Part shown: positions 1 through 9,690 of the stretch, piece by piece
Layout: each line of letters opens with the position of its first letter
Numbering within the stretch: position 1 is the stretch's first letter
Origin: Thiodiazotropha sp040506705
GTDB lineage: Bacteria; Pseudomonadota; Gammaproteobacteria; Chromatiales; Chromatiaceae
Reading direction: 5' to 3'
NCBI GenBank assembly: GCA_040506705.1
Contig: JBEVWG010000019.1
Location: 32,916 to 96,915, forward strand
Length of the DNA: 64,000 bases
The notes under the pieces: model-generated
What the model saw: the letters and a program-made list of their open reading frames with translations, nothing else
What the model was told of the DNA's origin: nothing
Databases searched by the model: none
Translations under genes and position numbers: made by a program

Positions 1-2265
1 CTGAGCTATATTCTTCAGGTATTTTTCCAGGTCATCTGAAGGCATTGGTCGTGCGAAAAGAAAGCCCTGCCCAACTCGACAACCCTGCTCAATCAGGAAT
101 TGATGTTGCTCCTCGGTTTCCACACCTTCAGCCAGTACATCAAGTAATAAATTCCTCCCCATAGAAATGATCGCTTTGGAAATTGCGACATCATTCAAAT
201 CACCCGGAATTTCAGAAACAAACGTTTTATCGATTTTAAGTCGTGTGATTGGTAGTCGTTTAAGATAATTTAACGACGAATAGCCAGTACCGAAATCATC
301 GATTGCAACCTTGACTCCAAGCGCTCGAAGACTGGACAGGATTTGGCTGGTGACCTCGGTGGAGCGCATCATGATGGTCTCTGTAATCTCCACCTCTAAA
401 CAACCAGGCGCGAGAGCTGTGTCATTCAGGATATGCTCGACATCAAGAACCAGGTTGTTATGATCGAACTGCTTCCCTGACAAGTTGACACTGATCGTCA
501 CCTCACTATCCATCAAGCCTGAATCCTGCCAGGCTTTCATTTGTTGGCAGGCTTCTCTCAATATCCATTTACCCATTTTATTAATAATTCCCGACTCCTC
601 TGCCAAAGGAATGAATTTATTGGGTGTTACTAATCCAAGTTCTGGGTTTTGCCATCTTATGAGTGCTTCAATACCACAAATTTTCATGGATACCAGCTCA
701 AACTGGGGCTGATAATAGAGTATCAACTCGTTATTTTTCATAGCACCATGAAGGCTGGATGCCAGAAAAACACGTTCAAATGCTTTGCTGGTCAACTCTT
801 CCGAATAGTACTGGAAGGTATTTCTGCCCTCTTCCTTAGCCCGGTACATCGCAGAATCTGCATTACGAACCAGATCATCGACGCTATCCCCATGTTCAGG
901 ATAGAGGCTGATTCCAATACTTGCGCCGAGAAATAGTTCATGACCATTTATAGTAAATGGTTTTCTGAAAGTATTGAGCAGCTTTTTTGCGACCAGCGCA
1001 CCATTTGATTCATTTTTGATGTGTGTGAGAATTACAGTAAATTCATCCCCCCCCATTCTTGCAATGGTATCATCTTCCCGAAACAGAGCCTGAAACCGTT
1101 TTGCAACCTCTTTCAGTACTTCATCTCCACAGGCGTGATCGAAGCTGTCATTGACCTCTTTGAATCGATCCAGATCGATAAACAGTATTGCAATTGTTGT
1201 TTTGTTTCGGTGAGCAACGTGAATCGCCTGACTCAGACGGTCTGCGAATAGCAGACGATTGGGCAGTCCTGTCAGTGGATCATGTTGTGCCAGATGCGCA
1301 TAGCTGAGTTCTCGTTGCTTCAGTTCATCGAGTAATTCCAGGTGTTCTGTTAGGTCATGGGATGATTCAATAACCCCAATGATCTCACCATTATCGTCAA
1401 ACAGTGGACTGATCGAGATCTCGAATCTTCGATTTACCCCCATTTCCGAAACATGACTGTGAACAACCTTACTGGGTGATCGGGTTTGCAGTACAATCTC
1501 TAGCGGACAAGGGTAATCATTACCCGAACAAGGTTTCTCATTGTTGTGGGAAAGCTGATAACAGCAGAGATTCTGCGAATCGAGTTTCAATGTACTGGCA
1601 ACTTGTTTTGCTGCAAGATTCATTCTTAACACTTTATAGTCGAGACCGATCACCATGATGGGATCATCGACACCATCAATAACATGCTGCAGAAATGTAC
1701 GCTCATCAATTACCGCCATTTCTGCCTTGCGGCGCTCTGTGGTATCTGTCAGATTCATCAGGCAACAGATTTCACCGTCTAAACTTGTATGGATGATACT
1801 ATCCGCTCTGACATAGCGGTTATTACTCTCTTTTGAGATTTTCAGTGTAAAGTCATTTGAAATCAGACGATCTTCAGCGAATGCATCACGTATATGATCA
1901 AACAGCAGACGACTCATTCCCGCAGCCATTTGCGTTGAGAGGGGCCTATTCAACAATCGTGAACGTTCAGCACCCAACATCGCAGCTGCTGTTAAATTCA
2001 GATTTTTTATAATCCCTTGTTTATCAAGGGTCAAATAACCCACGGGAGCGAAATCATAGAGTTCAGCATACTGATCACGTATGATTTCCAACTCCTGCTG
2101 CGATTCGATCAAATCCCGATTTTGGATCTCAAGTTCAATTTTGTGGAGTTGTAGATCATGCAGCAGATGTTCAGAGTCTGTATCCTTTTCCAGATGCAGC
2201 AGATCCTCCGATTGGCTGAGCATTTTTTCAAGCTCAATGCGACTGAGGTTGCTGTATCGGCTCAT
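1..2265 (-). CDS. PAS-PAS-GGDEF-EAL c-di-GMP signalling protein (3' end beyond window)
   Basis: This protein would make and/or degrade cyclic di-GMP at the inner face of the cell. Reading the minus strand from ATG at 2265 gives 755 codons without a stop, so the C-terminus lies outside the window. There is a short helical N-terminus, a PAS domain from about residue 65 (APVGYLTLD), a second PAS from about 185 (DPIMVIGLDYKVL), a GGDEF domain with the intact motif RMGGDEF near 404, and an EAL domain with EALIRW near 533 and DDFGTGYSS near 655. Both active-site signatures look intact, so it may be bifunctional or one domain may be regulatory. No membrane segment is visible. A good ribosome site (AAGGAAA) precedes the ATG, which lies 15 bases after the stop of the CheB-CheR gene, so the two form an operon. 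Confidence 0.93.
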   Translation of the reverse strand, partial: MSRYSNLSRIELEKMLSQSEDLLHLEKDTDSEHLLHDLQLHKIELEIQNRDLIESQQELEIIRDQYAELYDFAPVGYLTLDKQGIIKNLNLTAAAMLGAERSRLLNRPLSTQMAAGMSRLLFDHIRDAFAEDRLISNDFTLKISKESNNRYVRADSIIHTSLDGEICCLMNLTDTTERRKAEMAVIDERTFLQHVIDGVDDPIMVIGLDYKVLRMNLAAKQVASTLKLDSQNLCCYQLSHNNEKPCSGNDYPCPLEIVLQTRSPSKVVHSHVSEMGVNRRFEISISPLFDDNGEIIGVIESSHDLTEHLELLDELKQRELSYAHLAQHDPLTGLPNRLLFADRLSQAIHVAHRNKTTIAILFIDLDRFKEVNDSFDHACGDEVLKEVAKRFQALFREDDTIARMGGDEFTVILTHIKNESNGALVAKKLLNTFRKPFTINGHELFLGASIGISLYPEHGDSVDDLVRNADSAMYRAKEEGRNTFQYYSEELTSKAFERVFLASSLHGAMKNNELILYYQPQFELVSMKICGIEALIRWQNPELGLVTPNKFIPLAEESGIINKMGKWILREACQQMKAWQDSGLMDSEVTISVNLSGKQFDHNNLVLDVEHILNDTALAPGCLEVEITETIMMRSTEVTSQILSSLRALGVKVAIDDFGTGYSSLNYLKRLPITRLKIDKTFVSEIPGDLNDVAISKAIISMGRNLLLDVLAEGVETEEQHQFLIEQGCRVGQGFLFARPMPSDDLEKYLKNIAQ

Positions 2266-2280
2266 GAAAATTTCCTTAGT

Positions 2281-5277
2281 TCAGTTAGCCATCACACGTT
2301 CTGTTGTAGAGATGGCAAAGGGTTTCCCTTGTTCATCCAACAGGGCACTGGCTACCAGCCAGATCTTCAATATATCCCCAGCTTTCGTTACTCGTTCCAG
2401 CTCTATTGGATCTATATTTTTTCCCTCTTGAATGGCTTGCAGCAGCTTCGCCAGATCTGCCTGACCACTATTCGGGACGATCTGTTTTACATTCAAGCTT
2501 AGAGCTTCCTGTTCAGTGTAGCCGTAGAGACGCTCGGCTGCAGGATTCCAGGCTTGAATATTGCCATCCAGATCCTGCACAGTTATGGCGTCACTCGAAT
2601 CCCTTACAACTGCGGCCAAACGCATCTCCTCTTGCAGCGATTTTTTGATGCGGTCGATATCCTTTATCGCATCGATATCGATAAAAGTGATCACTGCGCC
2701 ATCAATGTGATTGTCCAGTGTCCTATATGGGCGTATGCGGACCGAGTACCAGTGGCCCTGATCATCTTCTATCTCTATTGACTTTGTGACCATCGTATCG
2801 ATCACGTGCAAGACTTCCGACTCTAAATCGCCAATCTCAATATTTGGTTTGATATTACCGATAGGCCTGCCCACATCGGTATCGATAAGGTTAAGCAGTT
2901 TCTCCGCCGCTTGGGTAAACTGGCGTATGCGTAGATCTGGCCCAAGCATCAGGATCGGCAGATTGACACTCGATAACAGATTGGTCAGGTCATCATTGGA
3001 GCGGGCCAGCTCCTGATTGCGAGTCTCCAACTCCTCGTTGACGGTGGACAACTCCTCGTTGGCGGATTGCAACTCCTCTTTAGCGGTCTCCATCTCCTCG
3101 TTTGTGCTCTGCAACTCCTCATTGGTGGACTGGATCTCTTCATTTGCAGAACGCAACTCCTCATTGGTACCCTCTTGTTCTTCAACAATTGACTGCATGT
3201 ATTCACGAGTAGTCGTTACTTCTCGTTCCAACTCGGCGTTACGTGCTGACAGAGCTTCGAAGTTTTCACTATCTCCAGGTGTTAATTCTCCAGCGACTGA
3301 CTGCTCTATCGTTGGTGCCGGGTGTGGTTCGAACATCACCAGCAGATTATCCTCACCCTGGATCGCCCCGCCCAGCGACAACACCTGAATATCCACGCGC
3401 AGCGGTTCACCATCGACCTTTAATCGAACATTTTCCTTACGCACACTACCGCCCTCTTTGGTGATGTTGTGGATAGCAGCACGCAATTCGACAACCAGAT
3501 CCGGATGGGCAATCTTATATAGATTAAGGGAGGCTGCCCCATTTGAGGGTTCGATATAGGGCCAGGTACGTCCGAGAAATCTGACAACCATTTGGTCAGG
3601 ATTAACAATAATCCCGGGAGGAACATATTTATCCAGCAGTAGACGGTCAGCCTCTCTCTCAAGATCGTAGACCTGTCCACTATCGTGGGTGATCTGAGGG
3701 ATCTCAATAGTCACAGGATTATGATTCGATCGAAAAACCATATCGTTTTTGAGATGTGCAGCAACTGATTTCTTCTGGTATATCTTGGCTTTTTTATCTT
3801 TCAGGGCATACAGGTCAGCCAGACTGCCTATGGTTTCAGAAGAGCCAAGCAGTAAGAATCCATTGGGTTGCAAAGCATAGTGAAACACCTGCAACACCTT
3901 CTTCTGCAGTGTGCTACCTAGATAGATCAGAAGATTCCGACAACTGATCAGGTCGAGACGTGAAAAAGGTGGATCCTTAATCACATTATGCACCGCAAAC
4001 ACACACATATCCCGTAACTGTTTGTTGACTTGATAACCTCCTGAGACCTTGTGAAAGTAGCGGTTCAGGCGCACACGGGAGATCTCATCCTCTATATTTT
4101 CGGGGTAGATTCCACTACGTGCTTTCTCGATGGCGCTTTGGTCGATATCGCTGCCAAATATCTGGATCGGAAAACTAGTGACCCGACCACCAAGATATTC
4201 AATCAGTGAAATCGCAATTGAGTAGACTTCCTGACCTGTCGAGCATCCTGGCACCCAGATCCGGATTGATGCATCTTTTGGCCGCTTGTCCAGCAGCTTT
4301 GGAAAGACGCTAGCTTGTAAACCCTCAAAACTTTCAGGGTCGCGAAAAAAGGCTGTTACATTAATCAGAATATCCTGGAACAGAGCATCTATCTCTTGCG
4401 GCTCTTTCTGCAGCAAGACAATATATTGGGAGATCCGATCGATTTTGTGTAGCAGCATGCGACGATTTATACGCCGTTTAATGGTTGTCGCCTTGTAGTA
4501 GGAAAAATCGTTACCGGTACGTGCCCGTAGTAGTATGAAAATTTTATTCAGCTGTTCAGGCGTGGCGGTGAGAACCTCCTCATCATGGTCTACAGCTACA
4601 CTGGGGCGCAGTGAAGCGTGTTTAGCGATCCGAACCAACTCCTTGGCAATCTCTGCCGGTGCTAAAACAAAATCGATACAGCCGGCTGCTACTGCATTTG
4701 CCGGCATGCCGTCATACTCTGCACTCTCGTTATCCTGAGCGAAGGTTATGCCACCGACCTCCTTGATGGCGCGGCAACCCAGAGTGCCATCTGAGGCTGT
4801 TCCTGAAAGCACAACCCCAACGGCTGCTGCACCTCGATCCTCGGCCAGACTCTGAAAAAAAACATCGGCGGGATTATAGTGTCGTTTATTATCGACATTA
4901 GGTATGAAAATCAGAGTGTTATGCAACAGAGTCAATTGCTCATTTGGCGGTATGACATAGACATGATCAGGGGCAATCGTCATACCATCGGTAATCTCTA
5001 CAACGGGTAGATGACAATCCTTGCTAAGCAGTTCTGACAGTATCGATTTATGGTTGGGAGAGAGATGCTGAATCAGTACAAAACTTATTCCTGAATCGCC
5101 AGGCAGCTTGGAGAGCAGAGATTTGAAAGCCTTCAGCCCACCAGCTGAAGCAGCGATTCCAACAACAGGTGTATCTATATGTTTTTCAGTTGTTTTTTTA
5201 CTAGCTGATCTTTTCGGCTGCTTTTTTTTGCGGGAAGCGGCCTGAGTGCCACTTTTGGGTTTATTGCTACCGGCCAT
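2281..5277 (-). CDS. CheB-CheR hybrid with coiled coil and PAS domains
   Basis: Fusion of a protein-glutamate methylesterase and an MCP methyltransferase, followed by sensory domains; 998 aa. After a lysine-rich N-terminus (1-35) comes CheB, with GIAASAGG near residue 40 (nucleophile serine), QHLSPNH near 70 and GTASDG near 160. CheR follows from about 250, with the SAM site WVPGCSTGQE near 345 and CRNLLIYL further on. Residues about 690-760 are a repetitive glutamate-rich coiled coil (repeats of the form NEELQS), typical of this hybrid family. Two PAS domains follow (about 775 and 889). The protein ends there: there is no histidine kinase or receiver, unlike many relatives. It shares a transcript with the downstream GGDEF-EAL gene, which suggests the hybrid feeds a c-di-GMP output rather than classical flagellar chemotaxis; that link is inference. 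Confidence 0.93.
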   Translation of the reverse strand: MAGSNKPKSGTQAASRKKKQPKRSASKKTTEKHIDTPVVGIAASAGGLKAFKSLLSKLPGDSGISFVLIQHLSPNHKSILSELLSKDCHLPVVEITDGMTIAPDHVYVIPPNEQLTLLHNTLIFIPNVDNKRHYNPADVFFQSLAEDRGAAAVGVVLSGTASDGTLGCRAIKEVGGITFAQDNESAEYDGMPANAVAAGCIDFVLAPAEIAKELVRIAKHASLRPSVAVDHDEEVLTATPEQLNKIFILLRARTGNDFSYYKATTIKRRINRRMLLHKIDRISQYIVLLQKEPQEIDALFQDILINVTAFFRDPESFEGLQASVFPKLLDKRPKDASIRIWVPGCSTGQEVYSIAISLIEYLGGRVTSFPIQIFGSDIDQSAIEKARSGIYPENIEDEISRVRLNRYFHKVSGGYQVNKQLRDMCVFAVHNVIKDPPFSRLDLISCRNLLIYLGSTLQKKVLQVFHYALQPNGFLLLGSSETIGSLADLYALKDKKAKIYQKKSVAAHLKNDMVFRSNHNPVTIEIPQITHDSGQVYDLEREADRLLLDKYVPPGIIVNPDQMVVRFLGRTWPYIEPSNGAASLNLYKIAHPDLVVELRAAIHNITKEGGSVRKENVRLKVDGEPLRVDIQVLSLGGAIQGEDNLLVMFEPHPAPTIEQSVAGELTPGDSENFEALSARNAELEREVTTTREYMQSIVEEQEGTNEELRSANEEIQSTNEELQSTNEEMETAKEELQSANEELSTVNEELETRNQELARSNDDLTNLLSSVNLPILMLGPDLRIRQFTQAAEKLLNLIDTDVGRPIGNIKPNIEIGDLESEVLHVIDTMVTKSIEIEDDQGHWYSVRIRPYRTLDNHIDGAVITFIDIDAIKDIDRIKKSLQEEMRLAAVVRDSSDAITVQDLDGNIQAWNPAAERLYGYTEQEALSLNVKQIVPNSGQADLAKLLQAIQEGKNIDPIELERVTKAGDILKIWLVASALLDEQGKPFAISTTERVMAN

Positions 5278-5701
5278 GAAGGTAATCCCTTAAATACAGA
5301 TTAAATAGATCTGCGAGTAATCTAGCAGATTTAAACTTTCAGGTAATTTCCATGGTCGCGTTAGCAAAGAATGGTATAAACCGGTACCTGATCAAATGAA
5401 TAAAACAAGCTAATGATCCCTATATTTCCAATTCTAGTTAATGCCTTGTCTATAGTCCATTAAGCTCAGAAACGAAGAGAGCATATTTTATCGGCAATGT
5501 GTCGCTACAAAGCTTGCTCAGAACTCCCTAAGAGTTAATAGAGTTAGAACCACGAATAGCTCTATTTAAAGGCGATGTTTAATAACAGCTTTATACCCTG
5601 AATTGGGTAGGGCCCGCCAAAAGCTATTGGAAGTTAACCATTAACCCGGCAATTCAATATGTCGGGTTGAGAATAGTCGATATGTTTCGACAAAGATATT
5701 T
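5278..5701. other. intergenic gap between hoxC and the CheB-CheR gene
   Basis: About 420 bases without a convincing gene. A short inverted repeat (AACCCG...CGGGTT, about 5643-5668) lies just after the hoxC stop and could be a weak terminator for the hydrogenase block. The rest is AT-rich and probably carries the promoter of the CheB-CheR gene; no clear box was recognised. Confidence 0.4.
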
Positions 5702-7150
5702 TTAATGGACTGTACAAACCATGCAGGGATCGAAGGAGCGGACAATATGTTGTACTGAGACTGGATCTTTCTCCCCTGCTCTGAGAGGAGCACCTTGCAG
5801 AGCCAATTCGAGGGCGCCGGGTTGCCCGGCGGCATCACGAGGTGAAAAATTCCAGGTGGTTGGCGCAACTATCTGATAGTTGAGAATGCGTCCGTGTCTG
5901 ATCTTTATCCAGTGCCCCAGACTCCCTCGGGCTGCCTCCACCAAGCCAGCCCCTTGCGCTTCCTTGGGCATTGAGGCGTGATTACAGAAGGGCTCCTTGG
6001 GGTGGATCTCCCTGACCCAGGACTCCATTAACATCACCGCCCGTGCAATCTCCAACAGCCTGGCGATTACCCGGTTTCTTACATTTCCACCGCTTTGAGA
6101 AACCAGATCCCGAATCAGTGGATGGCCATCAATCTGCTGTCGGGCCAAGGCACCGACCTCTATAACTTTGCCATCCAGACGAGGCGCCTTACACCAGCTA
6201 TAGGCCTCTGCAACATCCGCATCGGGTAGTGTAATACCCTCGAAGGGATGCTTGGGGGCAGCCTGGTATTTCATCCAGCTGTGGCTGATATCCTCGGTAA
6301 TCAGTGAAGTATCCAGAGCAGCCGCTCCCTGATCCCAGACACCTTGGCGAAAGCTATACTGACCCAGCAACTGGTAGGCCCCGTAACTCATAAAGCGGTC
6401 GCTGCCTCTTCCAAGTTGATCCAGTTTGAGTTGCGCTGCCACTTCAAGAAAAGATCTGAAATCGCTGTGGTCAAGGGGGTGATCAGCTATCCATTCCTGA
6501 AGCGCCTCGGCAGAAGCCAGGGCGTCGATTCTCTCCAGAGTATCACCAAAAAGCCGGCTCTCCAGGAAACGGCGAAAACCGAACAGTATCGCCTGCAGCC
6601 TGGCTTTCTCTTGCATCTCAATCGAGCGGCTGACACCACCGGGCTGTATCGCCAGACTATGGGGCCACTTGCCAGCCATCAATCCCATCAGGTGCATAAA
6701 CTGAGCGCGGGCTGCCAGCATCTCAGGGGCTGCTGTACCGGTTTGTGCGCGGAACCGTTCTGCGATTCCGGGATACCAGGCTTCGTTACTGTAGGTCTCA
6801 CGGGCAAAATCGGGCATGAAAAAGAGATAGAAATGGGTCAGATGATCCGCCACATTCTCATTCGCCAGAATCAGGTTGATTGATAGGTCGCCGTTTGATG
6901 GCATGGCAACACCTGACAACTCAGACAGGGCACGGGCAGCTGCAACCGATTGGGATACGGAGCAGATACCGCAGATCCTTGGTGTATAGACCAGTGCATC
7001 ACCTGGGTCTTTACCTTGTAAGATCTGCTCGAAGCCTCGATAGAGGGATGAGGAGACTTGAGCAGAGGTGACCTGCTCGTTTTCTATCTCCAACTCGACC
7101 TCCAGATCCCCTTCCACCCGATTGAAGGGACCAACAATGCGTCGACTCAT
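5702..7150 (-). CDS. hoxC: Regulatory (H2-sensing) [NiFe]-hydrogenase large subunit
   Basis: Large subunit of the cytoplasmic H2 sensor (group 2b, HoxC/HupV family), which reports hydrogen to the HoxJ kinase. The N-terminal nickel motif is RICGICSVSQ near residue 58 and the C-terminal one is DPCMVCTVH, at the very end. The protein stops at that histidine, so it lacks the cleavable extension that energy-converting hydrogenases carry. That is the diagnostic feature of sensor hydrogenases and means HupD-type proteolysis is not needed. At 482 aa it has the normal family length. It overlaps the end of hoxB by 4 bases (ATGA) and is the last gene of the accessory/regulatory block. The same protein is called HupV in Rhodobacter. 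Confidence 0.95.
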   Translation of the reverse strand: MSRRIVGPFNRVEGDLEVELEIENEQVTSAQVSSSLYRGFEQILQGKDPGDALVYTPRICGICSVSQSVAAARALSELSGVAMPSNGDLSINLILANENVADHLTHFYLFFMPDFARETYSNEAWYPGIAERFRAQTGTAAPEMLAARAQFMHLMGLMAGKWPHSLAIQPGGVSRSIEMQEKARLQAILFGFRRFLESRLFGDTLERIDALASAEALQEWIADHPLDHSDFRSFLEVAAQLKLDQLGRGSDRFMSYGAYQLLGQYSFRQGVWDQGAAALDTSLITEDISHSWMKYQAAPKHPFEGITLPDADVAEAYSWCKAPRLDGKVIEVGALARQQIDGHPLIRDLVSQSGGNVRNRVIARLLEIARAVMLMESWVREIHPKEPFCNHASMPKEAQGAGLVEAARGSLGHWIKIRHGRILNYQIVAPTTWNFSPRDAAGQPGALELALQGAPLRAGEKDPVSVQHIVRSFDPCMVCTVH

Positions 7151-8166
7151 GATTTATCACTCAATTTACGGCTTGGAGGTACTCGAATATGGTCTGCCAC
7201 TGCATTCTCTTTGAGGCGTTTAGGCGTAGCGGCCTTGGCTAATGAGGCCAGAGCAACGAACCAGGCCTTGGGCATATCGGTAGGCAAGCCAACCGGTATA
7301 CCGGCAATCTTTGGTGTCTCTGTGAAGGGGTGTCCCGGCTCTTCAAAGCCTGGCGCAGTACAGTTGATGCAGGCGTATCCTCCCCTTAAGCAGGACCCTT
7401 CTCCATTCCACAGACGGGTATTGCAGTCGGCATGGGCCTGAGTGCCCAAGCACCCCATGTGCTCCATCATACAACCCAGGTCAGAGGACTTTTCGGCACT
7501 GGCCTTATATTCATAGTACTCATTGCGAGGGCAACCATGATGAACCAGATGATCTGCATAGCTTCGAGGACGACCATAGCGATCAAGGTGCTCATGCTTC
7601 AGCTCACCACAGGCGATCTGTAGCAGAGTTTCGCTAACCCAGTTGGGGTGTACAGGACAACCAGCAATATTGATAACAGGCAGGCCCTCCTGGTCAGCGA
7701 ACTGCTTACCCAACAAGCCCCCTTCAATACTCTCATCATACTGGAGACCGCAGGATTCACTGGGATTACCGCCTGCTGCGGTGATGCCCCCATAGGCGGC
7801 ACAACTACCAACAGCGACCACATGCCGCGCCACCTTGGCAAGTTTTTCAATCCATTGCATCATCGGTTGACCAGTACCGGCCAGTCGATGAAATTTACCG
7901 CTGCCATTAGGTCCGCACACCACCGAACCCTCGAGACAGAGCAGATCAAGAGGCACCTCTCCATGCAGAATATCCTGCAACAGCTCTATCAGTTCACTGC
8001 CTGAAGCTTCACTGATTGAAGGGTGCCAGAGCAGATTGATTCCCGCACTCTGCAGTGTGGTAAAAATATCCGGAGCCTCGGCACAGAGCAGAGAGAGTGT
8101 GCAACCGCCACAGCCGCCGGATTGCAGCCATAGAAGATTCAGAGGCTGGTGCTCAGTTTCAGCCAT
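7147..8166 (-). CDS. hoxB: Regulatory (H2-sensing) [NiFe]-hydrogenase small subunit
   Basis: Iron-sulfur subunit of the H2 sensor (HoxB/HupU), 339 aa. The N-terminus carries the proximal-cluster motif LQSGGCGGCTLSLL and no Tat signal, fitting a cytoplasmic sensor. Further cluster cysteines lie in VGSCAAYGG, IAGCPVHP, HHGCPRNE and YACINC. The start was set at ATG 8166 (MAETEH), which overlaps the hoxJ stop by 8 bases; a longer reading from 8211 adds 15 residues inside hoxJ and is less likely. The C-terminus DHIRVPPSRK resembles HoxB tails, which in the family contact the kinase. HoxB, HoxC and HoxJ are expected to form one complex. Confidence 0.94.
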   Translation of the reverse strand: MAETEHQPLNLLWLQSGGCGGCTLSLLCAEAPDIFTTLQSAGINLLWHPSISEASGSELIELLQDILHGEVPLDLLCLEGSVVCGPNGSGKFHRLAGTGQPMMQWIEKLAKVARHVVAVGSCAAYGGITAAGGNPSESCGLQYDESIEGGLLGKQFADQEGLPVINIAGCPVHPNWVSETLLQIACGELKHEHLDRYGRPRSYADHLVHHGCPRNEYYEYKASAEKSSDLGCMMEHMGCLGTQAHADCNTRLWNGEGSCLRGGYACINCTAPGFEEPGHPFTETPKIAGIPVGLPTDMPKAWFVALASLAKAATPKRLKENAVADHIRVPPSRKLSDKS

Positions 8167-9529
8167 CGCCAGCTCCGTTGCGTGGAAGTTGAAGGGTAAA
8201 GATGGCGCCACCCTCAGGGTGATTACCTGCCTTCAGGTCCCCCCCCATATCTCTTGCCAAGCCGTAGCTGATGTAGAGTCCAAGACCGGTTCCCTTGCCT
8301 ACCTCTTTAGTGGTAAAGAATGGGTCGAATATCTTTTTCAGATCCTGCTTTGGAATACCTGCGCCTTCATCTTTAACACTGACCAGGACGTTCTCATTTT
8401 CTTTAACACAGTGGATGGTCAGTCTTGGTTTTTGTTGTCCCTCCATGACATCGATAGCATTCTGCAAAAGGTTGATGAGAATCTGGTGAACCTGCCCCTG
8501 ACGTCCGGTAATCAGAAATTCTCCCCTTAAATCAAATATGACTTCCAACTGCTCCCGCGCCGCTTTCACAACCCAGTGGATGGCTGTTTTAATCACTTGA
8601 TGCAGGTCGAAGGATTCCTCACTCTCTTTTTGCACTCCGGAGTAGCGCCGCAGATCAAGTACAATGTTACTGATGCGTTCAGCCCCCTCCATGGTGCCTT
8701 CGATCAATGGCCCCATATCCGATTCAATGCGATCGATACGATGATTTTCACGAAGTTGTTGATGAAGTTCAGGTTGCAGGTGACCCCCTACTTCAGTCAG
8801 ATAGCCGTTGATCCTTTCAGCGTAGCGTTTCAAAGCATGCATATTTCCGAAAACAACACTGATTGGATTGTTCAACTCATGAGCAACACCAGCCACCAGG
8901 CGACCGAGTGAAGCCATCTTCTCAGAATGAACCAACTGCTCCTGGGTCTGTTTCAGATCGCCATGCGCCTTGTTGAGTTTCTCATAGGCTCGTCTCAGTT
9001 CTCCAACGGGCCGGCCTATCAATACCATACCCATTAGGCGTCCTTTAACGTCGTAACGGGAGGAGCAGTTCATCGCCAGAGGCATGGTGCCCCCTTCGAG
9101 GGTTTGCAGACTCACTTCACAATCGACAATCGCATCACTGCCTAATTTTTCTGCGAACCCACCTACCAGTGATTGCGACTCAGAACCGAAAAGTTCGACA
9201 AAAGATCGATGCAACCATTCGCTTTCAGGTTTACCGGTCAGATCCTCCAATGCCTGATTCACTTGCAGGATACGACCCTGCACATCACAAACAATCAATA
9301 CCTCTGTCATCGACTCAAGTACGCTGCGGATAAACTGTTGTGTCTCTTCCAGCTCCGCGTTCTTCTGTTCCAGCTCCACTTGATAATGCACCAGATCGGC
9401 ATAGACCTTATCCATCTTCTGAATCACATCGATCCAGGCATGCTCAGTGGATTCGGTGAATTCCATTGGTGTTTCCATACCCACCTTGTCGATCAGGCTA
9501 GTAGTTTGAGATAGCTTGGTCTCTGTCAT
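8159..9529 (-). CDS. hoxJ: Hydrogenase sensor histidine kinase
   Basis: Soluble PAS-histidine kinase of the HoxJ/HupT family, 456 aa. A coiled N-terminus (to about 70) leads into a PAS domain (SVLESMTEVLIVCDVQGRIL) and then a DHp domain with the phosphoacceptor in VAHELNNPISVV near residue 216. The HATPase domain has the N-box LLQNAIDV and the G-boxes DEGAGIPK and GTGLGLY. No transmembrane segment is seen, as expected for a kinase that reads a cytoplasmic H2 sensor. It lies between hoxA upstream and hoxB downstream. In the known systems the kinase phosphorylates and thereby inactivates HoxA/HupR when H2 is absent; the same wiring is inferred here. Confidence 0.93.
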   Translation of the reverse strand: MTETKLSQTTSLIDKVGMETPMEFTESTEHAWIDVIQKMDKVYADLVHYQVELEQKNAELEETQQFIRSVLESMTEVLIVCDVQGRILQVNQALEDLTGKPESEWLHRSFVELFGSESQSLVGGFAEKLGSDAIVDCEVSLQTLEGGTMPLAMNCSSRYDVKGRLMGMVLIGRPVGELRRAYEKLNKAHGDLKQTQEQLVHSEKMASLGRLVAGVAHELNNPISVVFGNMHALKRYAERINGYLTEVGGHLQPELHQQLRENHRIDRIESDMGPLIEGTMEGAERISNIVLDLRRYSGVQKESEESFDLHQVIKTAIHWVVKAAREQLEVIFDLRGEFLITGRQGQVHQILINLLQNAIDVMEGQQKPRLTIHCVKENENVLVSVKDEGAGIPKQDLKKIFDPFFTTKEVGKGTGLGLYISYGLARDMGGDLKAGNHPEGGAIFTLQLPRNGAGDG

Positions 9530-9623
9530 AACTGCTCCATGTTAATGGGTCATTGATTCCGGGTCATTTGAGTGTATTGATAAGGTATGCATCTTATGGT
9601 TTTACTGTCGATGTTATGGGTTT

Positions 9624-9649
9624 GGTGCGGCAGGGCCGCACCCTACGTC
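9624..9649. repeat. GC-rich intergenic palindrome, GTGCGGC subtype
   Basis: The inverted repeat GGTGCGGC...GCCGCACC, followed by CTACGTC, lies between hoxJ and hoxA. The same core recurs near 15344 and 29486. A sister form with GTGGGGC/GCCCCACC occurs near 20041, 33260, 46988 and 63954. Confidence 0.75.
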
Positions 9650-9690
9650 ATATTGGTAATGTAGCTGTCGCAGCCAATATTTCTCATGGG

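Noticed and set aside
6344..6883. 179-codon plus-strand open frame
   Set aside because: It lies wholly antisense to hoxC, has no family motif and follows the reverse reading of a conserved gene.
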